This document shows, in pieces, positions 49,200 to 61,519 of a stretch of 64,000 nt of DNA. A program made the translations under genes and the position numbers. Each line of letters starts with the position of its first letter. The first letter of the stretch is position 1. Under the pieces are notes generated by a model. It was not told the DNA's origin and did no database searches. It was given only the letters and a program-made list of their open reading frames with translations. This DNA is from Fasciolopsis buskii (Eukaryota; Platyhelminthes; Trematoda; Plagiorchiida; Fasciolidae): contig LUCM01001605.1 in assembly GCA_008360955.1 (NCBI GenBank), positions 46,976 to 110,975 of the forward strand, in the 5' to 3' direction.

Positions 49200-49740
49200 A
49201 GGCATCCCTATCATCGCCATCATTGTCACCGTTCAGCGTTAATCAAAAGGACGAGTTCCACTGACGATTGCGTTCTTCAACATTTCACAAATTGAAACAT
49301 AAAGGGCGGAAAACAAGGAGTAGACCGGTGTGAAGGAGAAAAGAACGACATTTTAGCCAATGCTTGGAGAATAGTACAATTGTACAAATACAGATCTGTC
49401 AATGCTTCTAATTTCCCAGAACATGGCAACACGAATGTCATTGTTCACGGTCCGTTGTTATGTCATTCAGTCGAGCGACCTTTTGACATTCGCATAGGTA
49501 GACGTAGGGCATCGACTTTATCTAAGTTCGTAGTTCGTCTTCTCATTCATCACGGCCAAGTCATCTGTTGACGTCGAACTTGTTTTTTTCAACTCCGCGG
49601 GAGGAACCGACTGAACTATGGTATACGTTTGTTTGTCGTACAGTCCGTAAATCGGCGTTGTCTTTCGATCCGCGACAGTCAGAAGACTAAAATCTCCATG
49701 TTCAAATGTAAAGGTCACGGATTTGATTTCTGTCACTACT
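49200..49740 (-). pseudogene. LINE 3' end relic
   Basis: The minus strand aligns base by base with the LINE tail at 55385-55900: TACGACAAACAAACGTATACCAT, GTCAACAGATGACTTGGC (reads QQMTW), then MRRRTTNLDKVDALRLP and the 3'UTR CGTTCAGCGTTAA / TGATGGCGATGATAG. Stops break the frame. The 72-codon frame at 49518-49736 is part of this relic, not a gene. Confidence 0.7.
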
Positions 49741-50102
49741 AATCATTTTTCACCAGGTCACATTCTCAGAGCTGCGGTAAAATTCCTAAACTATTGCACA
49801 TTTATTGCTCAGTAAATAAAGTAAAGTAAAAATTTTATCTCCATTGTGAAGACGTTACGAACCAAAATCTTCATACTGTGTGCCACGGTAACAATAAAAT
49901 ATTTGCTGGCAGGTTTTACAACTTGTCGACATTCCGATTACTACGGTCAAGTTTGTGTCAGATAGGTTATTTTTCGTACCATTCATTCCCGATACAATAA
50001 ACGTGAAGAGTTCTACTCATTCAAATAATTGTTTGTCACAAACATTTTCCAGTTTCTGTGTAAGAAAATGAACAATTTGATAGGAAAATTGCCGTCAATG
50101 GA

Positions 50103-50250
50103 CGGCCATGGTCCAGTGGATAAGGTCGTGGCGTTTGCAGATTAGAATTTTCCCACCACCGGCTAACTTCCCCGTTTGCCAGCCCCTTGTTAGCCGAGGT
50201 CCGTTTTCTGAAAAATGACGTGTGTTGTTATTTCATTAATAAAGGAAGTA
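50103..50250 (+). mobile_element. SINE family A copy 12, box B deleted
   Basis: GACGGCCATGGTCCAGTGGATAAGGTCGTGGCGTTTGCAG followed directly by ATTTTCCCACCACCGG; the box B is lost. Body and tail TTGTTATTTCATTAATAAAGG are present. Confidence 0.85.
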
Positions 50251-50554
50251 AAATGATAAAAGGAGATGAGAATAAAGTGCACGAATAATCGACAGAAAAT
50301 GACCGAATTCGGGTTCAAACAAACTGGTTTGGCGAAGGGATGATTCTGTTCCTAAGATGGCTCAGTGAAGTCTTAAAGGTTTTGCGTACGAAGAACGGAT
50401 AACAACGTGAAGTGGATGATAATTCATGTAACATATGTCCGCCATTCCATTCTTCTTCGAACAATGTTTCAGAGCACCGAATGCGTCACGGTGATTCGAA
50501 TAAATTCATGTATCCTGAGTATTGCGTTTTGGATCTAGCCGAGCTTAAATGTTA

Positions 50555-50572
50555 ATATATATATATATATAT
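50555..50572. repeat. (TA)n tract
   Basis: Short TA run; no signal-peptide exon found nearby. Confidence 0.85.
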
Positions 50573-50922
50573 CACATGTAATCACTGATATGTACATGCA
50601 TATATGTACCATTGCCTACAAATCATGCTAATTAAACCGTCAAAAATAAGTCACAACAAATACCACGACATAGCATTAGCAGGAAAATTCAGAACGAGGC
50701 TATTCTAAAACTCTTTCACAAGTGAACATAGACATTCGCACCGTGCAAGATTTGGAAAGAGTGAGATGCGTATTTTTTTCTCGGAAAAAAACAACTAGCA
50801 TTTGGAACTGTTGGATAAGGAAGACCCACACGGGCTTAGATTCCTGGAGGCTGCTTTAATATTGGATCAGAGCCTTCGATCATAGACGAAATGTAGGTCA
50901 TTTGAAATTCTGTCTAAAGATG

Positions 50923-51182
50923 TCAAGCTAATTTGATACTTTTATTGAACATAGTAAAATCCTGTGTGATCAGTTCACTTGCAACCCTTGTGATGCGGTC
51001 TGGTACAGCTTCAAGCTTGTCTGCGTAGACAAACGGAGAATGATAATCGTAACCACAAGCGGTAGTGAAATCCAAACAATTCACAAAGGTCGTTGGACCG
51101 AATTGATCCCACAAATCGGAATATTTCCAATCTTGTAATATAAATCCATGAATGGTAAACGTAACTCCAACTTGTTGCCTTT
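50923..51182 (-). CDS. Candidate terminal exon, 85 aa
   Basis: After acceptor ACTACAACAG (phase 1) or GTTAG 13 bases earlier, the minus strand reads RQQVGVTFTIHGFILQDWKY, then DLWDQFGPTTFVNCLDFTTA, CGYDYHSPFVYADKLEAVPD and RITRVASELITQDFTMFNKS to a TGA at 50923. The composition is protein-like, with aromatic residues and two cysteines, and the in-frame stop just before the acceptor fits an intron boundary. Overlapping frames on the same strand (51011-51269) read less well. The family is not recognised, and no upstream exon is fixed. Confidence 0.4.
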
Positions 51183-51299
51183 CTGTTGTAGTCTTCTAAC
51201 TGGCTTCTTTCGAGCAACCTGAATCGAGGCCAATTCATTACTAACTGGTACCTTACATTCTGTTGTCACCGTGACCGACCGAATTTCTCATACTAATTG

Positions 51300-53070
51300 C
51301 AAGTTCAAATATCATATCTTGTTATACAAAACTGATAGATGAATAGTAAAGAGTAATAAGTATCAGACAAGAATACTCAAGACGTTCCAGTTAACCCTCG
51401 GCAACTTGAGGTAAATTCAAGCGAGAAATATGAAAAGATGGGTCCGTATCTTTAAGGACGGATGTGATTGGACCACGTAACGTTTTGTGATAAGATTCTA
51501 GCAAGCATATAAACAACTGTACCAGGCGACTTGAGAAGTGTGTCGAAAATTGATGCGGACGTCCTGTGCTGTTTGGTCATTGTAAATGGCACAGTGGTGT
51601 TGGCAGACATTGTCACTCCGCAACGTTCCTATCACCTTGGACAGTGATCCCCCAAGAGGATAAACTTCACCAGCATAGATTTATGAACTCTGTTCTATCA
51701 TCAAAATTTATAGCTGAACAATTACTTTCCAAGGAAAATATATGACTTATTTTGGCAAGTGAAAATGAAAGGCCTTTATATTTAGGTAGGCTCAACGAAA
51801 AAGAAAGATCATTGAACAATAAAGAAATTAGGAATATTAGTAGACATTACCAGATTTAGTCATAAGCATACTAACGTCCGCATGTTTGACCCGGTAATTC
51901 ATCAGAAATTTTCGGTCAGTTGTAAATGTAGAACGGGGAGATGAAGTGAAAAAAGGAGACTAGTAGTACTCCGAAATGGACACATGAACAATGAGGCATG
52001 CCACCCTTCATTGGGGTACAGTAGATGAGAATAAGTTTTCGTTCTGAAGCATTCGTAACATCAAAGCGTTAAAGACACGAATAAATGCATAACTTTTCCG
52101 CCAAGGTGAAAATATTATAGTAATTACTAAGCGAGATCGTACGTCAAGTGTTGACTGCTGAGTGCCATACGCGGGTTAATAATCGTCTCAGTTATCAGTG
52201 GATAACCTGATACGAGTAAAAACCAGGGTTTGAAGAGTTTCAATTGAATCCGAAAGAGCAAACGTACTTGCTAGGTGGAGAACTTTGTCAAATACCTTCT
52301 TGGGCATCAATGTACTTTTCAATGATCCCCGCAGGCCAACTATTTATTCTGCTTCGAATGCAACTGTTTAGCTGGTCTGTAAAAGCCTTAACTAACTACG
52401 GAACACACTTGGAACCTTTGGCGGGTTGAAATGCCCCAAATCACATGGTCTTCTTGATTTCAGGTTTCTCTGATTCAAGAAATACTTGGCTGGGATTCAC
52501 CTCACACCCGGGTAGCGAAAGTGATCTGACAGTGGAACATTCTATTTACGTTGGGAAAAGTAAAACTGATGGGGTTCACTGGTTTTGTTGGGTCTTTGCT
52601 TTGTCTTACTCAAAGTGTTCACAAGGGCACTTTTAAACATGCAAATAATTTGTAAGATCTGCTTCATAGACTTCATTTCTAGGCAAAAATTTGTATTGTC
52701 CAGAATTGTCAGAGTGACCACTGAGCGGTACAGTCAGTGAGCCGGAAAGGAATCACCGATAAAATTAAGAACCACAGTTTCAAGACTGAATCCAGTCCTC
52801 GGAGGAGGAAAGGGGTACTAGGAGGACAGTTTCCCCAGTTTACAGAATGACCTTTGTGGTTCGCACATGAATCAGTTTGCGTGCGCCAAACTGTAACGCC
52901 AATACCCCTGGATTTTGCTCGCCATTTTTTGGAGAAGAGACGCGATCTCGTAGGTGATCAGTCTGTTTTATTGTAAAATATAACCATGGCATACGGATGC
53001 ATTCAATGGGTGGCGAAACACGATGCGAACCAGTTTGTTTCCTTATTTAATCTTTTTTAGAATCGTTTTA
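51300..53070. other. No confident gene
   Basis: Plus-strand frames at 52244-52429 and 52445-52636 follow possible acceptors (TTTCAG at 52464) and look weakly protein-like (NTWLGFTSHPGSESDLTVEH), but no exon pair can be built. Confidence 0.35.
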
Positions 53071-53079
53071 TTCCTGTTA

Positions 53080-53226
53080 CAAATGAAACGATAAATTTGA
53101 GCTTTTTCTAGAAGATGGTTGTGGCTAACAGAAAATTATTAAAAGAAAAAAATTGCCCCGGTGGAGAGATTCGAACCCGTGACCTTCAGGTCGAAGTTCC
53201 ACCATTTTGATCGCTTGAGAACCGTG
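53080..53226 (-). mobile_element. SINE family A copy 13, diverged
   Basis: Minus strand: CACGGTTCTCAAGCGATC, GAAGGTCACGGGTTCGAATCTCTCCACCGGGGCAA, then a degraded body and a TTTCATTTGT tail. Confidence 0.75.
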
Positions 53227-53299
53227 AGGAATCTAAACACTTTCTCGGTCAAAAAGATTGAAAAAAACAGAAGCGGACTAGTGTGGAAGTAAAAGAAAA

Positions 53300-53515
53300 A
53301 TGCCGAATATATTGGGCCTTGTTAGACATCATATTTGGCGAGGAGGACAGGATGCTCTTGAGAATTCCTATGAAGCAGTAGTATATCCATATCCAATTGC
53401 GAATGCTTTCCACATAAATCCAAACAGTTTGATACGACTACGAAACAGCGCAATTAATGTCACTGTTAAGGATGTTGAAACACTACTCGAATTGGACAAA
53501 ACTTGTGATGCTTAA
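53300..53515 (+). CDS. Weak ORF candidate, 71 aa
   Basis: True ATG, MPNILGLVRHHIWRGGQDAL to DVETLLELDKTCDA and TAA. The composition is protein-like, but there is no signal peptide, domain or splice evidence. Confidence 0.2.
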   Translation: MPNILGLVRHHIWRGGQDALENSYEAVVYPYPIANAFHINPNSLIRLRNSAINVTVKDVETLLELDKTCDA

Positions 53516-54112
53516 CCGTGACTCTGCAGAAAATCAGCAATAAGTTGCCATTCACCTGCCTTGTCATCATTATAGCAATAAATAGTACATTAAAATTTTC
53601 TACGGACCAGGCGAGACGGAGAGCACTTGGAAAAACTCTTTGCATCTAAATAGTCCGCTTGATTCCGACAAAGGTAAGTCCCACGTACGGTTATTTCTAA
53701 CGAAAACAAAGACGACTAGATACACCAGATCAGCGTTGAACAGTGTTTCTTCAGTTTACTAAAACGAAAGTAGGATAGTAAAAATACGGAAGTAAAGATG
53801 ATCAAATGGTCGATTAAGTCCCAAAAACCTCCAAGAAAAGTCGCATTAACAACGTTTGGCCGAGACTAATAATTTGCATTTCAAATCTGACCAAGGGATA
53901 CGAAGCGGACTGCGTGGATCGTGCTGCGAAGACTCGCTGACCATCGAGGTGCTGAATCTCTGGTCTTTATTGACTCCTAATTTGACAAGTTGCCCGCAAT
54001 CCGCCAAATAACAATGTCACTAGTGAACCAATGGCCAAGCATTGTCCTCGGCCTAAATGACCCTACTCTCATATTTCGTTTTACTTATTTCTTTACCTTT
54101 ACTCCCTAGGTT

Positions 54113-54262
54113 AATAAAATAACAATGTACATCGTTTTTCGGAAGGGAGCAACGGACAACAGTAGTCTGCCAAGTAGAGAAGTTTGCCGGCGGTGGATGG
54201 TTTCGAACCTTCCGTCTTCATCTTCAAGGGCCATGAATTTAACCACTAGACCACCACCGGTC
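54113..54262 (-). mobile_element. SINE family A copy 14
   Basis: Minus strand: CCGGTGGTGGTCTAGTGGTTAAATTCATGG, box B GGTTCGAAACC, CATCCACCGCCGGCAAACTTC, body, TGTTATTTTATTAACC tail. Confidence 0.85.
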
Positions 54263-54747
54263 TCCACTGTTGTCCTGCGCATCACTGATAGTGACGCTGA
54301 CGTTACCCGAATACATCCCAAGAGGCAAATGTTCAAGCTCCGAGACAGTGTTCAGTTAAGCATTTTTCTACAGGCAATGAATCAAAAGAACCTCCCGAGA
54401 AGTTTTATATCTATCTGCGGAAATATTGTCCTGCAGGTTGTTCCAGAAAAGGCGCATTTTTTCTTTAGCAAAACATGACGCTGCTGGCCTTCAGGGAAGG
54501 CGAATGAAAACCAGAATAACAACAAATCCACCCAACAAACAGACACGAAGTACCGAGTTCTTGGAATGCGTCCTCGATTTTGTTTGCACTGTTTGGGTGC
54601 TTCGCAATTAATCTATGAAAATGCCTAGTCTGTTTCAAACCTAGAAATGATAACCACGTTTGATAAATCTTATTTTGTCTGTTCATTAAAATATTTCACT
54701 TCGAAAAAGTTTGTGTAGAATTTTAATCACTTTCAATCACATTCGAA

Positions 54748-54805
54748 GGTCAGTCGTCTCGACTGGCTAGAACTCGGTCCAGTTGCGTGACCAGACTAAT
54801 TAGCA
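54748..54805 (+). repeat. Short dispersed repeat F, copy 2
   Basis: GTCAGTCGTCTCGACTGGCTAGAACTCGGTCCAGTTG...ACCAGACTAATTAG; see 41135-41195. Confidence 0.5.
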
Positions 54806-55384
54806 GGTGACAGCCGACAATCTCATTCTATGTAAACGCGGACAAAGAAGCATGTTTGATGCGTCCTCCTGTGATTCTACAATTCGACTGTATAGTGAGG
54901 TGACAATTAGTGAGAATCGCCATGATCCGTGTCTGCGACCGTAATGAATCACTGTGTGTGTGACACAAAATGGTCATTGGACATTTAGTGAATGTACAAA
55001 AGCTTTCACGATCAAGGACCAGTCTTATTCGTATCTCATATCATTGGGGGTAATTTTACATACCAGATCTTTTTTGATTTTTAATCAACTCCACCGATTT
55101 TTGATTGTGACTAATCCAAGGCTGATCGTTCGGTTATCAGCACATTTTAGTTTAAGTCTTCCCATCCACTAATGGGGCATTAAAATATCCTCTTTTTGAT
55201 TACTACTTCACACCCCTATTCAGTCCAAACGTGAAGGGGAAATGGTAAAAGGACTACTCCAAGGTGATGGCAGAAAAGAAACAGTGCTGGAGTTTCACAT
55301 CTCGCATCACTAGTTCCAATCGCTTAGGTAAAACAATCGGAGATTTATATTACATTCAGTTATTAACCGCTGTGAAACAGCATA

Positions 55385-55900
55385 GGGGTTAAATTTGACA
55401 CATCATCATCATCATCGTTCAGCGTTAAACAGCAAGGCAAGCCTCACTGACCGCTGCCTTTCCCCAGAGTTACACGTTTATATATAAAGAGTGAATATTC
55501 AACGGGAACAGGGAGTGGACCTACACAGGCGGCAAAAGGTAAGATGCTGCTGCAGTCAACACACGGAACACAGTCTAACTGTACAAACACACGTGTTTTC
55601 AATCATTCCGATTCGATAGAAAATGACAGCACGATCGCCACTGTTCACGGTTCACTACCATATCCTTCAGTGTCTCCAGCCGGCAAGTCGATGAGTCTTT
55701 CGGACCCCAACCACGAACACGAAGGCGTGAGACACCTACTTTACCTAACTTCGCGGTACATTTTCTCATCCCACGTTGCCAAGTCATCTGTTGGTCTCCG
55801 CATGGCTTCTTCCATTCCTTAAGAGGAACACAAAATAGGGCACGGTATGGTAGACGAGTGTTCGTCATACGCAGCACGTGACCCAACCAGCGTAGTCTAA
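55385..55900 (-). pseudogene. LINE 3' end with readable C-terminal protein
   Basis: The minus strand reads RWLGHVLRMTNTRLPYRALF, then QQMTWQRGMRKCTAKLGKVG and LETLKDMVVNREQWRSCCHF before a stop. This is the characteristic C-terminal tail of fluke LINE reverse-transcriptase proteins. The 3'UTR follows, ending in (GATGAT)n at about 55400. It is 5' truncated, with only about 95 codons left. It is the least decayed LINE tail in the window and the best pointer to a trematode genome. Confidence 0.8.
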
Positions 55901-56011
55901 TAAATTAAATACAAACAACAATTGATATCATCCTCATGTCAAACACTGTGTGGTAATAGCTTTTGTGTGCGAGAAATCGGGCTGCGTAGTTCGATTAGTG
56001 TGGTGAAAATC

Positions 56012-56234
56012 AGAGCAGGCCTGGCAACATAATGGCTCAGGCGTTCCACTCAAACTCGTTCGTCCCTGTTCGGGTTCTCGTCCCAGTTCGGGTGCGGTGG
56101 ATATGCACTGCTAATGATTCCTAACAAGGATGAAACAGCTGTACAGTGCTTTCATGGTTTTTTTATTGGTGAGTTGAGCGATGATATCATATGGTAAATT
56201 ATTTCATGAAAACATTCAATCTCCTATTACTAAT
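56012..56234 (+). mobile_element. SINE family B, tRNA-like head to 3' end
   Basis: GCAACATAATGGCTCAGGCGTTCCACTCAAACTCG, TTCGGGTTCTCGTCCC, GTGGATATGCACTGCTAATGATTCC, CAGCTGTACAGTGC and CAATCTCCTATTACTAATATG. The 5' block is missing. Confidence 0.88.
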
Positions 56235-56459
56235 ATGTAATCCGATTAGTATTGGTTGATTGAAAACTAAAATCCTCCGGTCAGCGTTGTGTAATATGAA
56301 TTTAAAACATTAAATTGAGTCAACTCTGTGTTTGTTAGTTACCCAATGTCTCTTGCTTAGAGAATCCGGGTCACGATAACAATATCCATAGTGTTTTGTG
56401 ATACTCATTTGGCAAATCACTTGGAAATATGTTCAGACATCTTTTGTAAAGGTCTTCGG

Positions 56460-56690
56460 TATGTTCTGTGGATTCCAAGGAAAACTGTAGAACGCAAGAA
56501 AGAATTTTAATGCAACGATACCAACATGCTGACACGACACCTCTGGTCTCCAACCATCGTCTTGTGGAATCACGTGAACTCCAGTCCGATAGGTTTACTA
56601 CACCGACAGTAGCCGCCGTAATGGTAGAGGCTTTCATGCTTTTCTGCCATCTCATCGCTTGACCATCTTGACTTTTGTTGCTGGACAACC
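56460..56690 (-). pseudogene. Second LINE tail relic
   Basis: The minus strand reads GQAMRWQKSMKASTITAATV, GVVNLSDWSSRDSTRRWLET and then a cysteine-tryptophan stretch, matching GQ.MTWQ.GMK.....L..VG..RL..WGPRD....WLETL of the LINE tail. It has decayed further than the 55.4-kb copy, but the frame is mostly open. Confidence 0.6.
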
Positions 56691-58273
56691 AAGAAATGGT
56701 GAGACAGAGGAAATTTACCACAATCTAGCATGTTGACCATCAGTGAATATCGCGATTGTAATGTGCATTTACACTAGTCAAATGAAAACCACAGAGTCAC
56801 GAGGATTTCGGTAGTATGTTATTTAATGTTTTGCAACAAATGAAAGTGTAACGGATCCCTTGATGACCACAGGTAGGTTGTTAAGTTTCTCCTCCCTTAT
56901 TTTCATTAGGATTGCAAAAGCAAGTACCCACTAAGAGAACCAACAGCGTGCGGCGGCGGAGCCAGTTTGCCCGTATGGCGTGAAAACATGTAATGACACT
57001 AAGGCACGACTTGCTAAACACATCGTAAAAACACCTCTTAAATCCTTCAAATGAGCATGAGAAAAGAAGACAACAAACCGTGGAATAACAAACCGAAATC
57101 CGGAACTGTTTTCCTGGTCGTTTTTGTTTATTCTCAACCGGTTAACAAAAGACGACAGAGGAACTGGAAAAAAGATTAAAAACTACTTGGTAAGGTGGCA
57201 TTTAAACGACTACCTGACCGCATTAGTTACACGCACAAAACCTTATCTTGCATCTTTCACTTCCTTTATCAACAGAAAAGGAGGTTCCAGCTAATGGTGG
57301 GCTACCAAATGCGAAATTCAATTGGCACAGTAGGATTGGACGTTATAGAACAAGTTCAACTGGGGTGAAGATTGGCTGATTCCTATGACCTGCTATTTGT
57401 GGCCAAGCCAGATTAGTGATGGTTGAGTGGTAGACTATTCAGGATTTCCTTTCGTTACGGCGCTGAGTTACAGTCGGACCGGTTAGTGATAAAGATGTTC
57501 GATTCATTATTTCTCGTCCCTGGTTCGTGTCCCATTTTATTTTCGACTAGTATTTACTGCGGATGTTTCCAAACAAGAATGTACCACACTTACACAATAA
57601 TTACATCATTATGTAATGGTCACCTGAGCACTGGTACTGTACACTGAATTATATTCTATCTCATCCGAACCTTCTATTACACATGGAGATCGAATGCTGT
57701 TATATTGTTTGTTAGCAACGTTTGGAAGAAAAAAACTGCCTGAATCTCAACATTCTTCCCCCCTTAGTGTTTTTTTTGTCTCGGCAGAGGAACGCCAAGT
57801 TACGAGAATACCGAAGTCGAAACTGGACATTGGTCAGCTTGTTCAGCCCACGGTAGGGAAACAGTTACAACAAAAGGTATTGAGCTCAGGAGTTGTAAAC
57901 TTCTAAACGAAGCAATATGGAACAGATGGGGTCAATGAAATTCCCGCGTTGGAATTTTTCGAGGAAGATTGTTGTACATTCCGCCTGGAACTCAAAAGAG
58001 AGCACACAGAGTCAAACTTTTGTTAAATCTCGTGATCATATGCCTAAGTGAGATAATCCCTGAATAAGTGACCATGTCAAAATTGTGTAAACTGAAAAAT
58101 ATGTCAATATTCACATAAACAATAAGTAAATAACATGCCGTATTACTAAGGAAGTTATTGTTATGTTCCCATGGCCACATATCAGTGTGAGTTGGCTGTG
58201 TACACGGGATCTCTAATGGGGCTTTGAAAGAGATTAGCTGTGGCTCAAATCTTAGTACCATAGCTAATTTACC

Positions 58274-58294
58274 CATATATATTTATATATATAT
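58274..58294. repeat. (TA)n tract
   Basis: TATATATTTATATATATAT. The frame beginning at 58304 (67 codons) follows it but has no signal peptide. Confidence 0.85.
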
Positions 58295-58469
58295 CGCACA
58301 CATATGAACACAGATCATGTATTGTCACAGCCGTGGCGATGGAAGAAAATATGGAATGAGATTGAGGAAAGAGAAGGAAAAACAACCTACATGGTACACC
58401 ACAAATGGCGATTCTTTCAGTCAACATTTCCACGTCATCGCTCATCCATTGATACAACCCGGTTGCCGA

Positions 58470-58600
58470 AGAGGATCGACCTAGGGGACCCTATACCGAA
58501 CCTATAACTAAACAGTCTAAACCAAAAGACGGCAGGATAATGTGTGGATCACGTAACCTAATGGGAAACAAGGACTGTTGACTCAGCTAGACATCCTGGA
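58470..58600 (+). repeat. Dispersed repeat D, copy 2
   Basis: CTAGGGGACCCTATACCGAACCT ... CACGTAACC; see 38880-39030. The adjoining 58640-59000 is GC-richer and may be part of the same element. Confidence 0.4.
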
Positions 58601-59538
58601 TACCCAGTGCACCTCTCCTTCACGGATACCGGTGAGCACACATCCGTATGCTTCATATGTTGACCGTGGTCGGTTGGAAATCAAGGTTTAAACAACTCTG
58701 CTAGAATGATTAAAAAAGACCAGTCAACCTGGTGGAGATCGCCGGGTATTCGTATTCGTTCTCGCAACCCCGCCACGAGAAGGTAGCGCACAACACCCCC
58801 TTAGCAGCGACTATCTGAGACGTTGATGATTTGGGAGCACTTCCTGTGGGGTTTAGGGAGAGTAGCCAACTCGCAGCCTGAGATACTCTTCTTCAGCCAT
58901 GCTGAGGCATTTGGAGGCATCTTAAGCATGGCACGGACCGATTTCCAGAAATATTTTCCAAACATTGAAACGTAAATGAGAATGTAATTAGGGTGATCGA
59001 TATTATCGCTATTCATATCTGAAATAAGTTAAGTGGATGATTTTTGGACGGAACAGATCTCGACTGAGAAATTCTTACACATTTTATCAACAGCGTGAAG
59101 ACTTGTGGACAAAGGACTCGTGAACATAGATCATTTTGTTGCCAGGCGCCCGCTGAGTTTAGATCGTAAATGAATTCATTGTGACTTATCAGTCGAATAT
59201 CCTTCACAGCCGAGGGCATTAAATGAATGAAAATTGATAAATCCGTCTAATTCTCAGGAAGGAAAACAACAAATTTGAGTTTAAATACTGAAGTAATAAG
59301 ATTCGCGTTTGCAGTTCACGAACCTTACACCGGTTGCAACTGAGAAATAGATGACAGAGTAGAGCAATTGATTTTCCGGTGAATAATTATGCGACCATGT
59401 GACCACGCATTCACAATTATCAACAAGAGTTAGAGAAGCGATCTACTCCACGTGAGTGTTGAAAGGGGACTCGCAAAAGACATTTACCCTAGATAATCGT
59501 TGTTTCCCTAAAGTACATGGCATTGCACTATCGAGATG

Positions 59539-59557
59539 GATATATATATATATATTT
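59539..59557. repeat. (TA)n tract
   Basis: TA run within low-complexity frames; no gene called. Confidence 0.85.
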
Positions 59558-59772
59558 GTTACCGGGCAAATTTTATTCACTCATCCAGATACTACTTGCT
59601 ACTTCTATATATACATATGTATATTCTGGGGCATTCTGCTCTCATTCCTAAGGTTGGCTCAGCCCAACTGACAAAGGATTATCAACGAACCACAGTTGTG
59701 GTTCTTCAGTGGACTCTTCGACAAAGAGCTTCCATGCACACTCCTGATGCTACAGATTCGATTCTGGTGAGA

Positions 59773-59808
59773 AATATATATATATATATATATGAATATA
59801 CATATATG
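59773..59808. repeat. (TA)n tract
   Basis: TA run continuing into GAATATACATATATG. Confidence 0.85.
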
Positions 59809-60254
59809 CGTTTATATACACGTAAACTTATGTATTCATACATGACGCAAAACTGTTGTCCATACGGATTTTTCATCTGCACACGCATATAAAAGTATCG
59901 CCTAGTCAATCAGTTCTAATGCGTCTCGAAATTTCTTCAGAATCTTAGCTTAAGGTGAATTGCAAAACTCGCAACAATCAAAAAAGACCAAAACAAAATG
60001 GTCCACTTTTGGTTTTTTTAAAAAAACAAAAGAAACGGCTATTCGAAAAGAAAAATGCACGGTAGAAAATATATACCAAACTGCAGAATGGGATAAATCT
60101 TAGTAATCACAAAATTGAAAGCTTTGAACCCAGTAACATTGAAAACAAGAAGTGAATGGAATGTCATTTGCAAAGGTAGGCTATTTAACTGGATTTCCCA
60201 AAAGGATTTATTTTCCAGTGTTAGCATTCAGTTCAACATGACAAATAGGTAAAC

Positions 60255-60465
60255 CTGTTTCAATTCTGTTAGGGATAATCAGCAGTGCAAATCCATCGTA
60301 ATCCAAACAGAATGCAAGGCAGAAACGAATGAGTGTGAACGGAACCTCTTTGGCCTGGTTAGGTCAATGGGCGGGAACATTCGACTCAGTCGTTGTTTTC
60401 GGGCTCCAGTCCCAGATGGACAGTGCTTTCGTGGTTTTTGTTGACGAAATTTAACGTCGGTTAAA
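60255..60465. repeat. SINE family B relic, inverted join
   Basis: A minus-strand fragment (TTAGGGATAATCAGCAGTGCAAATCCATCG) is followed about 50 bases later by a plus-strand tRNA-like part (GGTTAGGTCAATGGGCGGGAACATTCGACTCAGTCGTTG, GGGCTCCAGTCCCAG) and GACAGTGCTTTCGTGGTTTT. Same minus-then-plus order as the other family B loci. Confidence 0.6.
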
Positions 60466-61354
60466 CCTAAAATCCCTTATGCATTTCAAGAGATGATAGT
60501 CACAGAGAACAATATCCACATTTCAGTTAAATTTTCATTGCGATATTTTATCTGATCGATTCGACAAGTTTTCGATTGATTCAGATGTCAAAAATCCTCA
60601 AATGATGGATGCTTTCGAACACAACGTCCCTCGAGGATGATCCGTTTGGGACACCGTTTGACAGCGTTTTGGGAACATATGAGATAACCACGTGTGATTA
60701 GCCTCGCTATGGGCGTTGGAATGTCTCGGAGATCAAAGATTTTTCAAATTTGCATCCACTGACAATCGAGATCACATCATGCCTTCGGCTGTTAATCGGA
60801 GGTTGTTGATTTACTGACAAAAAATATCGTGGATTTGTGGTCACTTAGGGGAAAATTCACTGTGGTAAACTTCCCAAGACTGAAAAATTCTGATGGCTAG
60901 ACGATGGCCGTAAAAATCTCGAACATCTTTACAGTTTGGACTCACACCTTAGTTTACATGTGATACAAAATGGTATGTCGAACGCCTGCACGATCGTATT
61001 AGTCCATGAGTGGGTTCGAATCCCGTCGACAGAGAAGAGTATTCACAAGTGAATCAATTATACTTACCAATGAATTAAGATTGGGTACATATTGGTGGTT
61101 TACTGAATACTCTATCCTGACTGATCCTTAAATTGGATAATGGTCATTGTTCTGAAATTTCATTTACGCGCAAGTCCTTGCATTCGTTCAATAAACCGTT
61201 GCAAGATAGAAATTATCATGGCTAACTTTCCGTCAATGAAAATCAAAAAATCGATCAACCACACAGAATTGAAAAAAAAGACTGTGTAGCGTTTCTCATA
61301 AATGCTTCTCTCGCAAAATTTATTCCGACAAGAATCTTGGACAGTTTTGTCTGG

Positions 61355-61519
61355 ACAGTCTCAAACTGGTCCACGCTTCACGTGTCTCGAGTTGTGTCTG
61401 CTAGTGTAGACAAACTAATTAGTGAAAACCGTCAGGCGAGCTATGTTGTCTGGGCTAGTGATGAGTCTGTGACAATCCAAGATGGCATCGGAGACCTAAG
61501 AATCATCACTGTCCGGTGA
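61355..61519 (+). CDS. Weak exon candidate, about 54 aa
   Basis: After GTCTGGACAG the frame reads VSNWSTLHVSRVVSASVDKL, then SYVVWASDESVTIQDGIGDL and RIITVR to TGA. It looks beta-strand-rich and protein-like. The phase would be 1. No partner exon is identified. Confidence 0.25.
   Translation, partial: TVSNWSTLHVSRVVSASVDKLISENRQASYVVWASDESVTIQDGIGDLRIITVR

Noticed and set aside
49518..49736. 72-codon minus-strand frame resembling a beta-rich exon
   Set aside because: Base-by-base similarity to the LINE tail at 55.4 kb shows it is a transposon relic.
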